Shown here: piece by piece, positions 1 to 15,000 of the stretch
Position numbering within the stretch: the first letter of the stretch is position 1
Layout of the letters: every line of letters begins with the position of its first letter
NCBI GenBank assembly: GCA_905220665.1
Contig: CAJNAR010000166.1
Coordinates: forward strand, 1-64,000
Direction of reading: 5' to 3'
Length of the DNA: 64,000 nt
Origin: Albugo candida
Taxonomy: Eukaryota > Oomycota > Peronosporomycetes > Albuginales > Albuginaceae
Notes under the pieces: generated by a model
What the model saw: only the letters and a program-made list of their open reading frames with translations
What the model was told of the DNA's origin: nothing
Databases searched by the model: none
Translations under genes and position numbers: made by a program

Positions 1-3000
1 ACCGCCTTGTTTGAGGTACTGGGCTTGTTTACTCTATCACAAAAAAGATGCGACAAATTCAAGTATATAGAGAAGGAAATCGTTCTAGAGTATGCTAAAC
101 TGACTGCTAGAAAGGGATGGTTCATCAAAATACTGACATCTAAGCTTCGGGGAATATGTTGCGTATTACATTTGCACGCGTTGTAAGTTTTTTCACTGAT
201 ACGTGAAAAGTCCTGGAATTGAAAGTTTCAGCTAATCATATGTAGGACTGCATCCTAATAATGTGACGTGTGACTACTATCGAGACGGTCCTGGCATCAA
301 TCCAAATAACCGCCTTCTTTAAGCTACTGGGCTTGTTTACTCTATCACACAAGGGATGCGACAAATTCAAGTCAATAGAGAAGGAAAGCGTTCTAGAATT
401 ATGCTGAACTGACTGCTAGAAAGGGATGGTTCATCAAAATACTGACATCTAAACTTCAAGAAATATGTTGCGTATGACATTTCTCGTGGGTTGTTGGATT
501 TTTCGCTAATACGATAAAAGTCCTGGACTTGAAAGTTTCAACAAACCGTATGTAGGACTGCATCCTAATAATGTGACGTTTGACTAATATCGAGACTGTC
601 GTGACATCAATCCTGAATAACCGCCTTGTTTGAGGTACTGGGCTTGTTTACTCTATCACACAAGGGATGCGACAAATTCAAGTAAATAGAGAAGGAACGC
701 GTTCTAGAGTATGCTGAACTGACTGCTAGAAAGGGATGGTTCATCAAAATACTGACATCTAAGCTTCGGGGATATGTTGCGTATTACATTTGCACGCGTT
801 GTAAGTTTTTTCACTGATACGTGAAAAGTCCTGGAATTGAAAGTTTCAGCTAATCATATGTAGGACTGCAACCTAATAATGTGACGTGTGACTACTATCG
901 GGACGGTCCTGGCATCAATTTAAATAACCGCCTTCTTAAAGCTACTGGGCTTGTTTAGTCCATCACACAAGGGATGCGACAAATTCAAGTAAATAGAGAA
1001 GGAACGCGTTCTAGAGTATGCTGAACTGACTGCTAGAAAGGGATGGTTCATCAAAATACTGACATCTAAGCTTCGGGGAATATGTTGCGTATTACATTTG
1101 CACGCGTTGTAAGTTTTTTCACTGATACGTAAAAAGTCCTGGAATTGAAAGTTTCAGCTAATCATATGTGGGACTGCAACCTAATAATGTGACGTTTGAC
1201 TAATATCGAGACTGTCGTGGCATCAATCCCGAATAACCGCCTTGTGTGAGGTACTGGGCTTGTTTACTCTATCACACAAGGGATGGGACAAATTCAAGTA
1301 AATAGAGAAGGAAAGCGTTCTAGAGTATGCTGAACTGACTGCTAGAAAGGGATGGTTCATCAAATACTGACATCTAAGCTTCGGGGAATATGTTGCGTAT
1401 TACATTTGCACGCGTTGTAAGTTTTTTCACTATTACGTGAAAAGTCCTGGAATTGAAAGTTTCAGCTAATCATATGTAGGACTGCATCCTAATAATGTGA
1501 CGTGTGACTACTATCGAGACGGTCCTGGCATCAATCCTAAATAACCGCCTACTTAAAGCTACTGGGCTTGTTTAGTCCATCACACAAGGGATGGGACAAA
1601 TTCAAGTAAATAGAGAAGGAAAGCGTTCTAGAATTATGCTGAACTGACTGCTAGAAAGGGATGGTTCATCAAAATACTGAAATCTAAAACCTTAGTATGT
1701 TGCGTATGACATTCTCGTGGGTTGTTGGATTTTTCGCTAATACGTAAAAGTCTTGGACTTGAAAGTTTCAACAAACCATATGTAGGACTGCATCCTAATA
1801 ATGTGACGTTTGACTACTATCGAGACTGTCGTGACATCAATCCTGAATAACCGCCTTGTTTGAGGTACTGGGCTTGTTTACTCTATCACGCAAGGGATGG
1901 GACAAATTCAAGTAAATACAGAAGGTAAGCGTTCTAGAATTATGCTCAACTGACTGCTAGAAAGTGAATGTTCATTAAAATACTGAAATCTAAACCATAG
2001 AAAATATGTTGCGTATGACATTCTCGTGGGTTGTTGGATTCTTCGCTAATACGATAAAAGTCCTGGACTTGAAAGTTTCAACAAACCGTATGTAGGACTG
2101 CATCCTAATAATGTGACGTTTGACTACTATCGAGACTGTCGTGGCATCAATCCCGAATAACCGCCTTGTGTGAGGTACTGGTCTTGTTTACTCTATCACA
2201 AAAGGGATGCGACAAATTCAAGTAAATAGAGAAGGAAAGCGTTCTAGAGTATGCTGAACTGACTGCTAGAAAGGGATGGTTCATCAAAATACTGAATCTA
2301 AGCTTCGGGGAATATGTTGCGTATTACATTTGCACGCGTTGTAAGTTTTTTCACTGATACGTGAAAAGTCCCTGAATTGAAAGTTTCAGCTAATCATATG
2401 TAGGACCGCAACATAATAATGTGACGTGTGACTACTATCGGGACGGTCCTGGCATCAATTTAAATAACCGCCTTCTTAAAGCTACTGGACTTGTTTAGTC
2501 CATCACACAAGGGATGCGCCAAATTCAAGTAAATAGAGAAGGAAAGCGTTCTAGAGTATGCTGAACTGACTGCTAGAAAGGGATGGTTCATCAAAATACT
2601 GAAATCTAAACCTTAGAAAATATGTTGCGTATGACATTCTCGTGGGTTGTTGGATTTTTCGCTAATACGATAAAAGTCCTGGACTTGAAAGTTTCAACAA
2701 ACCGTATGTAGGACTGCATCCTAATAATGTGACGTTTGACTACTATCGAGACTGTCGTGGCATCAATCCCGAATAACCGCCTTGTGTGAGGTACTGGTCT
2801 TGTTTACTCTATCACAAAAGGGATGCGACAAATTCAAGTAAATAGAGAAGGAAAGCGTTCTAGAGTATGCTGAACTGACTGCTAGAAAGGGATGGTTCAT
2901 CAAAATACTGACATCTAAGCTTCGGGGATATGTTGCGTATTACATTTGCACGCGTTGTAAGTTTTTTCACTGATACGTGAAAAGTCCCTGAATTGAAAGT

Positions 3001-6000
3001 TTCAGCTAATCATATGTAGGACCGCAACATAATAATGTGACGTGTGACTACTATCGGGACGGTCCTGGCATCAATTTAAATAACCGCCTTCTTAAAGCTA
3101 CTGGGCTTGTTTAGTCCATCACACAAGGGATGCGCCAAATTCAAGTAAATAGAGAAGGAAAGCGTTCTAGAGTATGCTGAACTGACTGCTAGAAAGGGAT
3201 GGTTCATCAAAATACTGAATCTAAACCTTAGAAAATATGTTGCGTATGACATTCTCGTGGGTTGTTGGATTTTTCGCTAATATGTAAAAAGTCTTGGACT
3301 TGAAAGTTTCAACAAACCATATGTAGGACTGCATCCTAATAATGTGACGTGTGACTACTATCGAGACGGTCCTGGCATCAATCCTAAATAACCGCCTACT
3401 TAAAGCTACTGGGCTTGTTTAGTCCATCACACAAGGGATGGGACAAATTCAAGTAAATAGAGAAGGAAAGCGTTCTAGAGTATGCTGAACTGACTGCTAG
3501 AAAGGGATGGTTCATCAAAATACTGAAATCTAAACCTTAGAAAATATGTTGCGTATGACATTCTCGTGGGTTGTTGGATTTTTCGCTAATACGTAAAAAG
3601 TCTTGGACTTGAAAGTTTCAACAAACCGTATGTAGGACTGCATCCTAATAATGTGACGTTTGACTACTATCGAGACTGTCGTGGCATCAATCCCGAATAA
3701 CCGCCTTGTGTGAGGTACTGGGCTTGTTTACTCTATCACAAAAGGGATGCGACAAATTCAAGTAAATAGAGAAGGAAAGCGTTCTAGAGTATGCTGAACT
3801 GACTGCTAGAAAGGGATGGTTCATCAAAATACTGACATCTAAGCTTCGGGGATATGTTGCGTATTACATTTGCACGCGTTGTAAGTTTTTTCACTGATAC
3901 GTGAAAAGTTCTGGAATTGAAAGTTTCAACAAACCATATGTAGGACTGCATCCTAATAATGTGACGTGTGACTACTATCGAGACGGTCCTGGCATCAATC
4001 TAAATAACCGCCTTCTTTAAGCTACTGGGCTTGTTTAGTCCATCACACAAGGGATGCGACAAATTCAAGTAAATAGAGAAGGAAAGCGTTCTAGAGTATG
4101 CTGAACTGACTGCTAGAAAGGGATGGTTCATCAAAATACTGACATCTAAGCTTCGAGGAATATGTTGCGTATTACATTTGCACGCGTTGTAAGTTTTTTC
4201 ACTGATACGTGAAAAGTCCTGGAATTGAAAGTTTCAGCTAATCATATGTAGGACTGCAACCTAATAATGTGACGTGTGACTACTATCGAGACGGTCCTGG
4301 CATCAATCTAAATAACCGCCTTCTTAAAGCTACTGGGCTTGTTTAGTCCATCACACAAGGGATGCGACAAATTCAAGTAAATAGAGAAGGAAAGCGTTCT
4401 AGAGTATGCTGAACTGACTGCTAGAAAGGGATGGTTCATCAAAATACTGACATCTAAGCTTCGGGGAATATGTTGCGTATTACATTTGCACGCGTTGTAA
4501 GTTTTTTCACTGATACGTGAAAAGTCCTGGAATTGAAAGTTTCAGCTTATCATATGTGGGACTGCAACCTAATAATGTGACGTTTGACTAATATCGAGAC
4601 TGTCGTGGCATCAATCCCGAATAACCGCCTTGTGTGAGGTACTGGGCTTGTTAACTCTATCACAAAAGGGATGCGACAAATTCAAGTAAATAGAGAAGGA
4701 AAGCGTTTTAGAGTATGCTGAACTGACTGCTAGAAAGGGATGGTTCATCAAAATACTGACATCTAAGCTTCGGGGAATATGTTGCGTATTACATTTGCAC
4801 GCGTTGTAAGTTTTTTCACTGATACGTGAAAAGTCCTGGACTTGAAAGTTTCAACAAACCATATGTAGGACTGCATCCTAATAATGTGACGTGTGACTAC
4901 TATCGAGACGGTCCTGGCATCAATCTAAATAACCGCCTTCTTAAAGCTACTGGGCTTGTTTAGTCCATCACACAAGGGATGCGACAAATTCAAGTAAATA
5001 GAGAAGGAAAGCGTTCTAGAATTATGCTGAACTGACTGCTAGAAAGGGATGGTTCATCAAAATACTGACATCTAAGCTTCGGGGAATATGTTGCGTATTA
5101 CATTTGCACGCGTTGTAAGTTTTTTCACTGATACGTGAAAAGTCCTGGAATTGAAAGTTTCAGCTAATCATATGTAGGACTGCAACCTAATAATGTGACG
5201 TGTGACTACTATCGAGACGGTCCTGGCATCAATCTAAATAACCGCCTTCTTAAAGCTACTGGGCTTGTTTAGTCCATCATACAAGGGATGCGACAAATTC
5301 AAGTAAATAGAGAAGGAAAGTGTTCTAGAGTATGCTGAACTGACTGCTAGAAAGGGATGGTCCATCGAAATACTGAAATCAAAACGTCGGGAAATATGTT
5401 GCGTGTGACATTTCCACGCGTTGTAAGTTTTTTCGCTAATACGATAAAAGTCCTGGACTTGAAAGTTTCAACAAACCGTATGTAGGACTGCATCCTAATA
5501 ATGTGACGTTTGACTACTATCGAGACTGTCGTGGCATCAATCCCGAATAACCGCCTTGTTTGAGGTACTGGGCTTGTTTACTCTATCACAAAAGGGATGC
5601 GACAAATTCAAGTAAATAGAGAAGGAAAGCGTTCTAGAGTATGCTGAACTGACTGCTAGAAAGGGATGGTTCATCAAAATACTGACATCTAAGCTTCGGG
5701 GAATATGTTGCGTATTACATTTGCACGCGTTGTAAGTTTTTTCACTGATACGTGAAAAGTCCTGGAATTGAAAGTTTCAGCTAATCATATGTAGGACTGC
5801 ATCCTAATAATGTGACGTTTGACTACTATCGAGACTGTCGTGGCATCAATCCCGAATAACCGCCTTGTTTGAGGTACTGGGCTTGTTTACTCTATCACAA
5901 AAGGGATGCGACAAATTCAAGTAAATAGAGAAGGAAAGCGTTCTAGAGTATGCTGAACTGACTGCTAGAAAGGGATGGTTCATCAAAATACTGAAATCTA

Positions 6001-9000
6001 AACCTTAGAAAATATGTTGCGTATGACATTCTCGTGGGTTGATCCTAAATAACCGCCTTCTTTAAGCTACTGGGCTTGTTTAGTCTATCACACAAGGCAT
6101 GCGACAAATTAAAGTAAATAGAGAAGGAAAGCGTTCTAGAGTATGCTGAACTGACTGCTTGAAAGGGATGGTTCATCAAAATACTGACATCTAAGCTTCG
6201 GGGAATATGTTGCGTATTACATTTGCACGCGTTGTAAGTTTTTTCACTGATACGTGAAAAGTCCTGGAATTGAAAGTTTCAGCTAATCATATGTAGGACT
6301 GCAACCTAATAATGTGACGTGTGACTACTATCGAGACGGTCCTGGCATCAATCCAAATAACCGCCTTCTTTAAGCTACTGGGCTTGTTTAGTCTATCACA
6401 CAAGGGATGCGACAAATTCAAGTCAATAGAGAAGGAAAGCGTTCTAGAGTATGCTGAACTGACTGCTAGAAAGGGATGGTTCATCAAAATACTGACATCT
6501 ACGCTTCGGGGAATATGTTGCGTATTACATTTGCACGCGTTGTAAGTTTTTTCACTGATACGTGAAAAGTCCTGGAATTGAAAGTTTCAGCTAATCATAT
6601 GTAGGACTGCAACCTAATAATGTGACGTTTGACTACTATCGAGACGGTCCTGGCATCAATCAAAATAACCGCCTTCTTTAAGCTACTGGGCTTGTTTAGT
6701 CTATCACACAAGGCATGCGACAAATTAAAGTAAATAGAGAAGGAAAGCGTTCTAGAGTATGCTGAACTGACTGCTTGAAAGGGATGGTTCATCAAAATAC
6801 TGACATCTAAGCTTCGGGGAATATGTTGCGTATTATATTTGCACGCGTTGTAAGTTTTTTCACTGATACGTGAAAAGTCCTGGAATTGAAAGTTTCAGCT
6901 AATCAGATGTAGGACTGCATCCTAATAATGTGACGTTTGACTACTATCGAGACTGTCGTGGCATCAATCCCGAATAACCGCCTTGTTTGAGGTACTGGGC
7001 TTGTTTACTCTATCACACAAGGGATACGACAAATTCAAGTCAATAGAGAAGGAAAGCGTTCTAGAATTATGCTCAACTGACTGCTAGAAAGGGATGGCTC
7101 ATCAAAATACTGAAATCTAAACTTCAAGAAATATGTTGCGTATGACACTTGCACGCGTTGTAAGTTTTCTCACTGATACGTGAAAAGTCCTGGAATTGAA
7201 AGTTTCAGCTAATCATATGTAGGACTGCATCCTAATAATGTGACGTTTGACTACTATCGAGACTGTCGTGGCATCAATCCCGAATAACCGCCTTGTTTGA
7301 GGTACTGGGCTTGTTTACTCTATCACAAAAGGGATGCGACAAATTCAAGTAAATAGAGAAGGAAAGCGTTCTAGAGTATGCTGAACTGACTGCTAGAAAG
7401 GGATGGTCCATCAAAATACTGAAATCTAAACGTCGGGAAATATGTTGCGTGTGACATTTCCACGCGTTGTAAGTTTTTTCGCTAATACGATAAAAGTCCT
7501 AGACTTGAAAGTTTCAACTAATCATATGTACGACTGCAACCTAATAATGTGACGTGTGACTACTATCGAAACGGTCGTGGCATCAATCCTCAATAACCGC
7601 CTTCATTAAGCTACTGGGCTTGTTTAGTCTATCACACAAGGGATGCGACAAATTCAAGTAAATAGAGAAGGAAAGCGTTCTAGAGTATGCTGAACTGACT
7701 GCTAGAAAGGGATGGTTCATCAAAATACTGAAATCAAAACGTCGGGAAATATGTTGCGTGTGACATTTCCACGCGTTGTAAGTTTTTTCGCTAATACGAT
7801 AAAAGTCCTGGACTTAAAAGTTTCAACAAACCGTATGTAGGACTGCATCCTAATAATGTGACGTTTGACTACTATCGAGACTGTCGTGGCATCAATCCCG
7901 AATAACCGCCTTGTTTGAGGTACTGGGCTTGTTTACTCTATCACGCAAGGGATGCGACAAATTCAAGTGAATAGAGAAGGAAAGCGTTCTAGAATTATGC
8001 TCAACTGACTGCTAGAAAGGGATGGTTTTTCAAAATACTGAAATCTAAACCTTAGAAAATATGTTGCGTATGACATTCTCGTGGGTTGTTGGATTTTTCG
8101 CTAATACGATAAAAGTCCTGGACTTGAAAGTTTCAACAAACCGTATGTAGGACTGCATCCTAATAATGTGACGTTTGACTACTATCGAGACTGTCGCGGC
8201 ATCAATCCCGAATAACCGCCTTGTGTGAGGTACTGGGCTTGTTTACTCTATCACAAAAGGGATGCGACAAATTCAAGTAAATAGAGAAGGAAAGCGTTCT
8301 AGAATTATGCTGAACTGACTGCTAGAAAGGGATGGTTCATCAAAATACTGAAATCTAAACCTTAGAAAATATGTTGCGTATGACATTCTCGTGGGTTGTT
8401 GGATTTTTCGCTAATACGTAAAAAGTCTTGGACTTGAAAGTTTCAACAAACCATATGTAGGACTGCATCCTAATAATGTCGTGCGACAACTATTGAGACT
8501 GTCGTGGCATCAATCCCGAAAAACCGCCTTGTTTGAGGTACTGGGCTTGTTAACTCTATCACAAAAGGGATGCGACAAATTCAAGTAAATAGAGAAGGAA
8601 AGCGTTCTAGAGTATGCTGAACTGACTGCTAGAAAGGGATGGTTCATCAAAATACTGACATCTAAGCTTCGGGGAATATGTTGCGTATTACATTTGCACG
8701 CGTTGTAAGTTTTTTCACTGATACGTGAAAAGTCCTGGAATTGAAAGTTTCAGCTAATCATATGTAGGGCTGCAACCTAATAATGTGACGTGTGACTACT
8801 ATCGAGACGGTCCTGGCATCAATCCAAAAACCGCCTTCTTTAAGCTACTGGGATTGTTTACTCTATCACGCAAGGGATGCGACAAATTCAAGTGAATAGA
8901 GAAGGAAAGCGTTCTAGAATTATGCTCAACTGACTGCTAGAAAGGGATGGTTCATCAAAATACTGAAATCTAAACTTCGGGGAATATGTTGCGTATGACA

Positions 9001-12000
9001 TTTGCACGCGTTGTAAGTTTTTTCACTGATACGTGAAAAGTCCTGGAATTGAAAGTTTCAGCTAATCATATGTAGGACTGCAACCTAATAATGTGACGTT
9101 TGACTACTATCGAGACGGTCCTGGCATCAATCCAAATAACCGCCTTCTTTAAGCTACTGGGCTTGTTTAGTCTATCACACAAGGGATGCGACAAATTCAA
9201 GTCAATAGAGAAGGAAATCGTTCTTGAGTATGCTGAACTGACTGCTAGAAAGGGATGGTTCATCAAAATACTGACATCTAAGCTTCGGGGAATATGTTGC
9301 GTATTACATTTGCACGCGTTGTAAGTTTTTTCACTGATACGTGAAAAGTCCTGGAATTGAAAGTTTCAGCTAATCATATGTAGGGCTGCAACCTAATAAT
9401 GTGACGTGTGACTACTATCGAGACGGTCCTGGCATCAATCCAAAAAACCGCCTTCTTTAAGCTACTGGGCTTGTTTACTCTATCACGCAAGGGATGCGAC
9501 AAATTCAAGTGAATAGAGAAGGAAAGCGTTCTAGAATTATGCTCAACTGACTGCTAGAAAGGGATGGTTCATCAAAATACTGAAATCTAAACTTCGGGGA
9601 ATATGTTGCGTGTGACATTTCCACGCGTTGTAAGTTTTTTCGCTAATACGATAAAAGTCCTGGACTTAAAAGTTTCAACAAACCGTATGTAGGACTGCAT
9701 CCTAATAATGTGACGTTTGACTACTATCGAGACTGTCGTGGCATCAATCCCGAATAACCGCCTTGTTTGAGGTACTGGGCTTGTTTACTCTATCACGCAA
9801 GGGATGCGACAAATTCAAGTAAATAGAGAAGGAAAGCGTTCTTGAGTATGCTGAACTGACTGGTAGAAAGGGATGGTTCATCAAAATACTGAAATCTAAA
9901 CCTTAGAAAATATGTTGCGTGTGACACTTGCACGCGTTGTAAGTTTTTTCACTGATACGTGAAAAGTCCTGGAATTGAAAGTTTCAGCTAATCATATGTA
10001 GGACTGCAACCTAATAATGTGACGTGTGACTACTATCGAGACGGTCCTGGCATCAATCAAAATAACCGCCTTCTTTAAGCTACTGGGCTTGTTTAGTCTA
10101 TCACACAAGGGATACGACAAATTCAAGTCAATAGAGAAGTAAAGCGTTCTAGAATTATGCTCAACTGACTGCTAGAAAGGGATGGTTCATCAAAATACTG
10201 AAATCTAAACCTTAGAAAATATGTTGCGTATGACATTCTCGTGGGTTGTTGGATTTTTCGCTAATACGATAAAAGTCCTGGACTTGAAAGTTTCAACAAA
10301 CCGTATGTAGGACTGCATCCTAATAATGTGACGTTTGACTACTATCGAGACTGTCGTGGCATCAATCCCGAATAACCGCCTTGTGTGAGGTACTGGGCTT
10401 GTTTACTCTATCACAAAAGGGATGCGACAAATTCAAGTAAATAGAGAAGGAAAGCGTTCTAGAATTATGCTGAACTGACTGCTAGAAAGGGATGGTTCAT
10501 CAAAATACTGAAATCTAAACCTTAGAAAATATGTTGCGTATGACATTCTCGTGGTTGTTGGATTTTTCGCTAATACGTAAAAAGTCTTGGACTTGAAAGT
10601 TTCAACAAACCATATGTAGGACTGCATCCTAATAATGTCGTGCGACTACTATTGAGACTGTCGTGGCATCAATCCTAAATAACCACCTTCTTTAAGCTAC
10701 TGGGCTTGTTTAGTCTATCACACAAGGGATGCGACAAATTCAAGTAAATAGAGAAGGAAAGCGTTCTAGAGTATGCTGAACTGACTGCTAGAAAGGGATG
10801 GTTCATCAAAATACTGACATCTAAGCTTCGGGGAATATGTTGCGTATTACATTTGCACGCGTTGTAGGTTTTTTCACTGATACGTTAAACGTCCTGGAAT
10901 TGAAAGTTTCAGCTAATCATATGTAGGACTGCATCCTAATAATGTGACGTGTGACTACTATCGAAACGGTCGTGGCATCAATCCTAAATAACCGCCTTCA
11001 TTAAGCTACTGGGCTTGTTTAGTCTATCACACAAGGGATGGGACAAATTCAAGTAAATAGAGAAGGAAAGCGTTCTAGAGTATGCTGAACTGACTGCTAG
11101 AAAGGGATGGTTCATCAAAATACTGACATCTAAGCTTCGGGGAATATGTTGCGTATTATATTTGCACGCGTTGTAAGTTTTTTCACTGATACGTGAAAAG
11201 TCCTGGAATTGTATGTTTCAGCTAATCAGATGTAGGACTGCAACCTAATAATGTGACGTTTGACTACTATCGAGACGGTCCTAGCATCAATCAAAATAAC
11301 CACCTTCTTTAAGCTACTGGGCTTGTTTAGTCTATCACACAAGGGATGCGACAAATTCAAGTCAATAGAGAAGGAAAGCGTTCTAGAATTATGCTGAACT
11401 GACTGCTAGAAAGGGATGGTTCATCAAAATACTGACATCTAAGCTTCGGGGAATATGTTGCGTATTACATTTGCACGCGTTGTAAGTTTTTTCACTGATA
11501 CGTTAAACGTCCTGGAATTGAAAGTTTCAGCTAATCATATGTAGGACTGCATCCTAATAATGTGACGTGTGACTACTATCGAAACGGTCGTGGCATCAAT
11601 CCTAAATAACCGCCTTCATTAAGCTACTGGGCTTGTTTAGTCTATCACACAAGGGATGGGACAAATTCAAGTAAATAGAGAAGGAAAGCGTTCTAGAGTA
11701 TGCTGAACTGACTGCTAGAAAGGGATGGTTCATCAAAATACTGACATCTAAGCTTCGGGGAATATGTTGCGTATTACATTTGCACGCGTTGTAAGTTTTT
11801 TCACTGATACGTGAAAAGTCCTGGAATTGAAAGTTTCAGCTAATCATATGTGGGACTGCAACCTAATAATGTGACGTTTGACTAATATCGAGACTGTCGT
11901 GGCATCAATCCCGAATAACCGCCTTGTGTGAGGTACTGGGCTTGTTTACTCTATCACAAAAGGGATGCGACAAATTCAAGTAAATAGAGAAGGAAAGCGT

Positions 12001-15000
12001 TCTAGAGTATGCTGAACTGACTGCTAGAAAGGGATGGTTCATCAAAATACTGACATCTAAGCTTCGGGGAATATGTTGCGTGTGACATTTGCACGCGTTG
12101 TAAGTTTTCTCACTGATACGTGAAAAGTCCTGGAATTGAAAGTTTCAGCTAATCAGATGTAGGACTGCAACCTAATAATGTGACGTTTGACTACTATCGA
12201 GACGGTCCTAGCATCAATCAAAATAACCACCTTCTTTAAGCTACTGGGCTTGTTTAGTCTATCACACAAGGGATGCGACAAATTCAAGTCAATAGAGAAG
12301 GAAAGCGTTCTAGAATTATGCTCAACTGACTGCTAGAAAGGGATGGCTCATCAAAATACTGAAATCTAAACTTCAAGAAATATGTTGCGTATGACACTTG
12401 CACGCGTTGTAAGTTTTTTCACTGATACGTGAAAAGTCCTGGAATTGAAAGTTTCAGCTAATCATATGTAGGACTGCAACCTAATAATGTGACGTGTGAC
12501 TACTATCGAGACGGTCCTGGCATCAATCAAAATAACCGCCTTCTTTAAGCTACTGGGCTTGTTTAGTCTATCACACAAGGGATGCGACAAATTCAAGTCA
12601 ATAGAGAAGGAAAGCGTTCTAGAGTATGCTGAACTGACTGCTAGAAAGGGATGGTTCATCAAAATACTGACATCTAAGCTTCGGGGAATATGTTGCGTAT
12701 TACATTTGCACGCGTTGTAAGTTTTTTCACTGATACGTGAAAAGTCCTGGAATTGAAAGTTTCAGCTAATCATATGTACGACGGCATCCTAATGATGTGA
12801 CGTTTGACTACTATCGAGACGGTCCTGGCATCAATCAAAATAACCGCCTTCTTTAGGCTACTGGGCTTGTTTAGTCTATCACACAAGGGATACGACAAAT
12901 TCAAGTCAATAGAGAAGGAAAGCGTTCTAGAATTATGCTCAACTGACTGCTAGAAAGGGATGGTTCATCAAAATACTGAAATCTAAACTTCGGGAAATAT
13001 GTTGCGTATGACATTTGCACGCGTTGTAAGTTTTTTCACTGATACGTTAAACGTCCTGGAATTGAAAGTTTCAGCTAATCATATGTAGGACTGCAACCTA
13101 ATAATGTGACGTTTGACTACTATCGAGACTGTCGTGGCATCAATCCCGAATAACCGCCTTGTTTGAGGTACTGGGCTTGTTTACTCTATCACAAAAAAGA
13201 TGCGACAAATTCAAGTATATAGAGAAGGAAATCGTTCTAGAGTATGCTGAACTGACTGCTAGAAAGGGATGGTACATCAAAATACTGAAATCTAAACCTT
13301 AGAAAATATGTTGCGTATGACATTCTCGTGGGTTGTTGGATTTTTCGCTAATACGATAAAAGTCCTGGAATTGAAAGTTTCAGCTAATCATATGTAGGAC
13401 TGCATCCTAATAATGTGACGTTTGACTACTATCGAGACTGTCGTGGCATCAATCCCGAATAACCGCCTTGTTTGAGGTACTGGGCTTGTTTACTCTATCA
13501 CAAAAAAGATGCGACAAATTCAAGTATATAGAGAAGGAAATCGTTCTAGAGTATGCTAAACTGACTGCTAGAAAGGGATGGTTCATCAAAATACTGAAAT
13601 CTAAGCTTCGGGGAATATGTTGCGTATTACATTTGCACGCGTTGTAAGTTTTTTCACTGATACGTGAAAAGTCCTGGAATTGAAAGTTTCAGCTAATCAT
13701 ATGTAGGACTGCAACCTAATAATGTGACGTGTGACTACTATCGAGACGGTCCTGGCATCAATCAAAATAACCGCCTTCTTTAGGCTACTGGGCTTGTTTA
13801 GTCTATCACACAAGGGATACGACAAATTCAAGTCAATAGAGAAGGAAAGCGTTCTAGAATTATGCTCAACTGACTGCTAGAAAGGGATGGTTCATCAAAA
13901 TACTGAAATCTAAACTTCGGGAAATATGTTGCGTATGACATTTGCACGCGTTGTAAGTTTTTTCACTGATACGTTAAACGTCCTGGAATTGAAAGTTTCA
14001 GCTAATCATATGTAGGACTGCAACCTAATAATGTGACGTTTGACTACTATCGAGACTGTCGTGGCATCAATCCCGAATAACCGCCTTGTTTGAGGTACTG
14101 GGCTTGTTTACTCTATCACAAAAAAGATGCGACAAATTCAAGTATATAGAGAAGGAAATCGTTCTAGAGTATGCTAAACTGACTGCTAGAAAGGGATGGT
14201 TCATCAAAATACTGAAATCTAAACTTCGGGAAATATGTTGCGTATGACATTTGCACGCGTTGTAAGTTTTTTCACTGATACGTTAAAAGTCCTGGACTTG
14301 ATAGTTTCAACTAATCATATGTACGACTGCAACCTAATAATGTGACCAGTGACTATTATCGAAACGGTCGTGGCATCAATCCTAAATAACCGCCTTCTTT
14401 AAGCTACTAGGCTTGTTTAGTCTATCACATAAGGGATGCGACAAATTCAAGTAAATAGAGAAGGAAAGCGGTCTAGAGTATGCTGAACTGACTGCTAGAA
14501 AAGGATGGTTCATCAAAATACTGACATCTAAACTTCAAGAAATATGTTGCGTATGACATTTGCACGCGTTGTAAGTTTTTTCACTGATTCGTTAAACGTC
14601 CTGGAATTGAAAGTTTCAGCTAATCATATGTAGGACTGCAACCTAATAATGTGACGTTTGACTACTATCGAGACTGTCGTGGCATCAATCCCGAATAACC
14701 GCCTTGTTTGATGTACTGGGCTTGTTTACTCTATCACGCAAGGGATGCGACAAATTCAAGTGAATAGAGAAGGAAAGCGTTCTAGAATTATGCTCAACTG
14801 ACTGCTAGAAAGGGATGGCTCATTAAAATACTGAAATCTAAACTTCAAGAAATATGTTGCGTATGACACTTGCACGCGTTGTAAGTTTTTTCACTGATAC
14901 GTTAAACGTCCTGGAATTGAAAGTTTCAGCTAATCATATGTAGGACTGCATCCTAATAATGTGACGTTTGACTACTATCGAGACTGTCATGGCATCAATC

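Noticed and set aside
6321..12720. Repeated 66- and 74-codon open frames within satellite monomers on both strands
   Set aside because: They recur only in some monomers, are broken in most by single indels, and have no independent start signals. Best explained as remnant or chance frames of the repeat.
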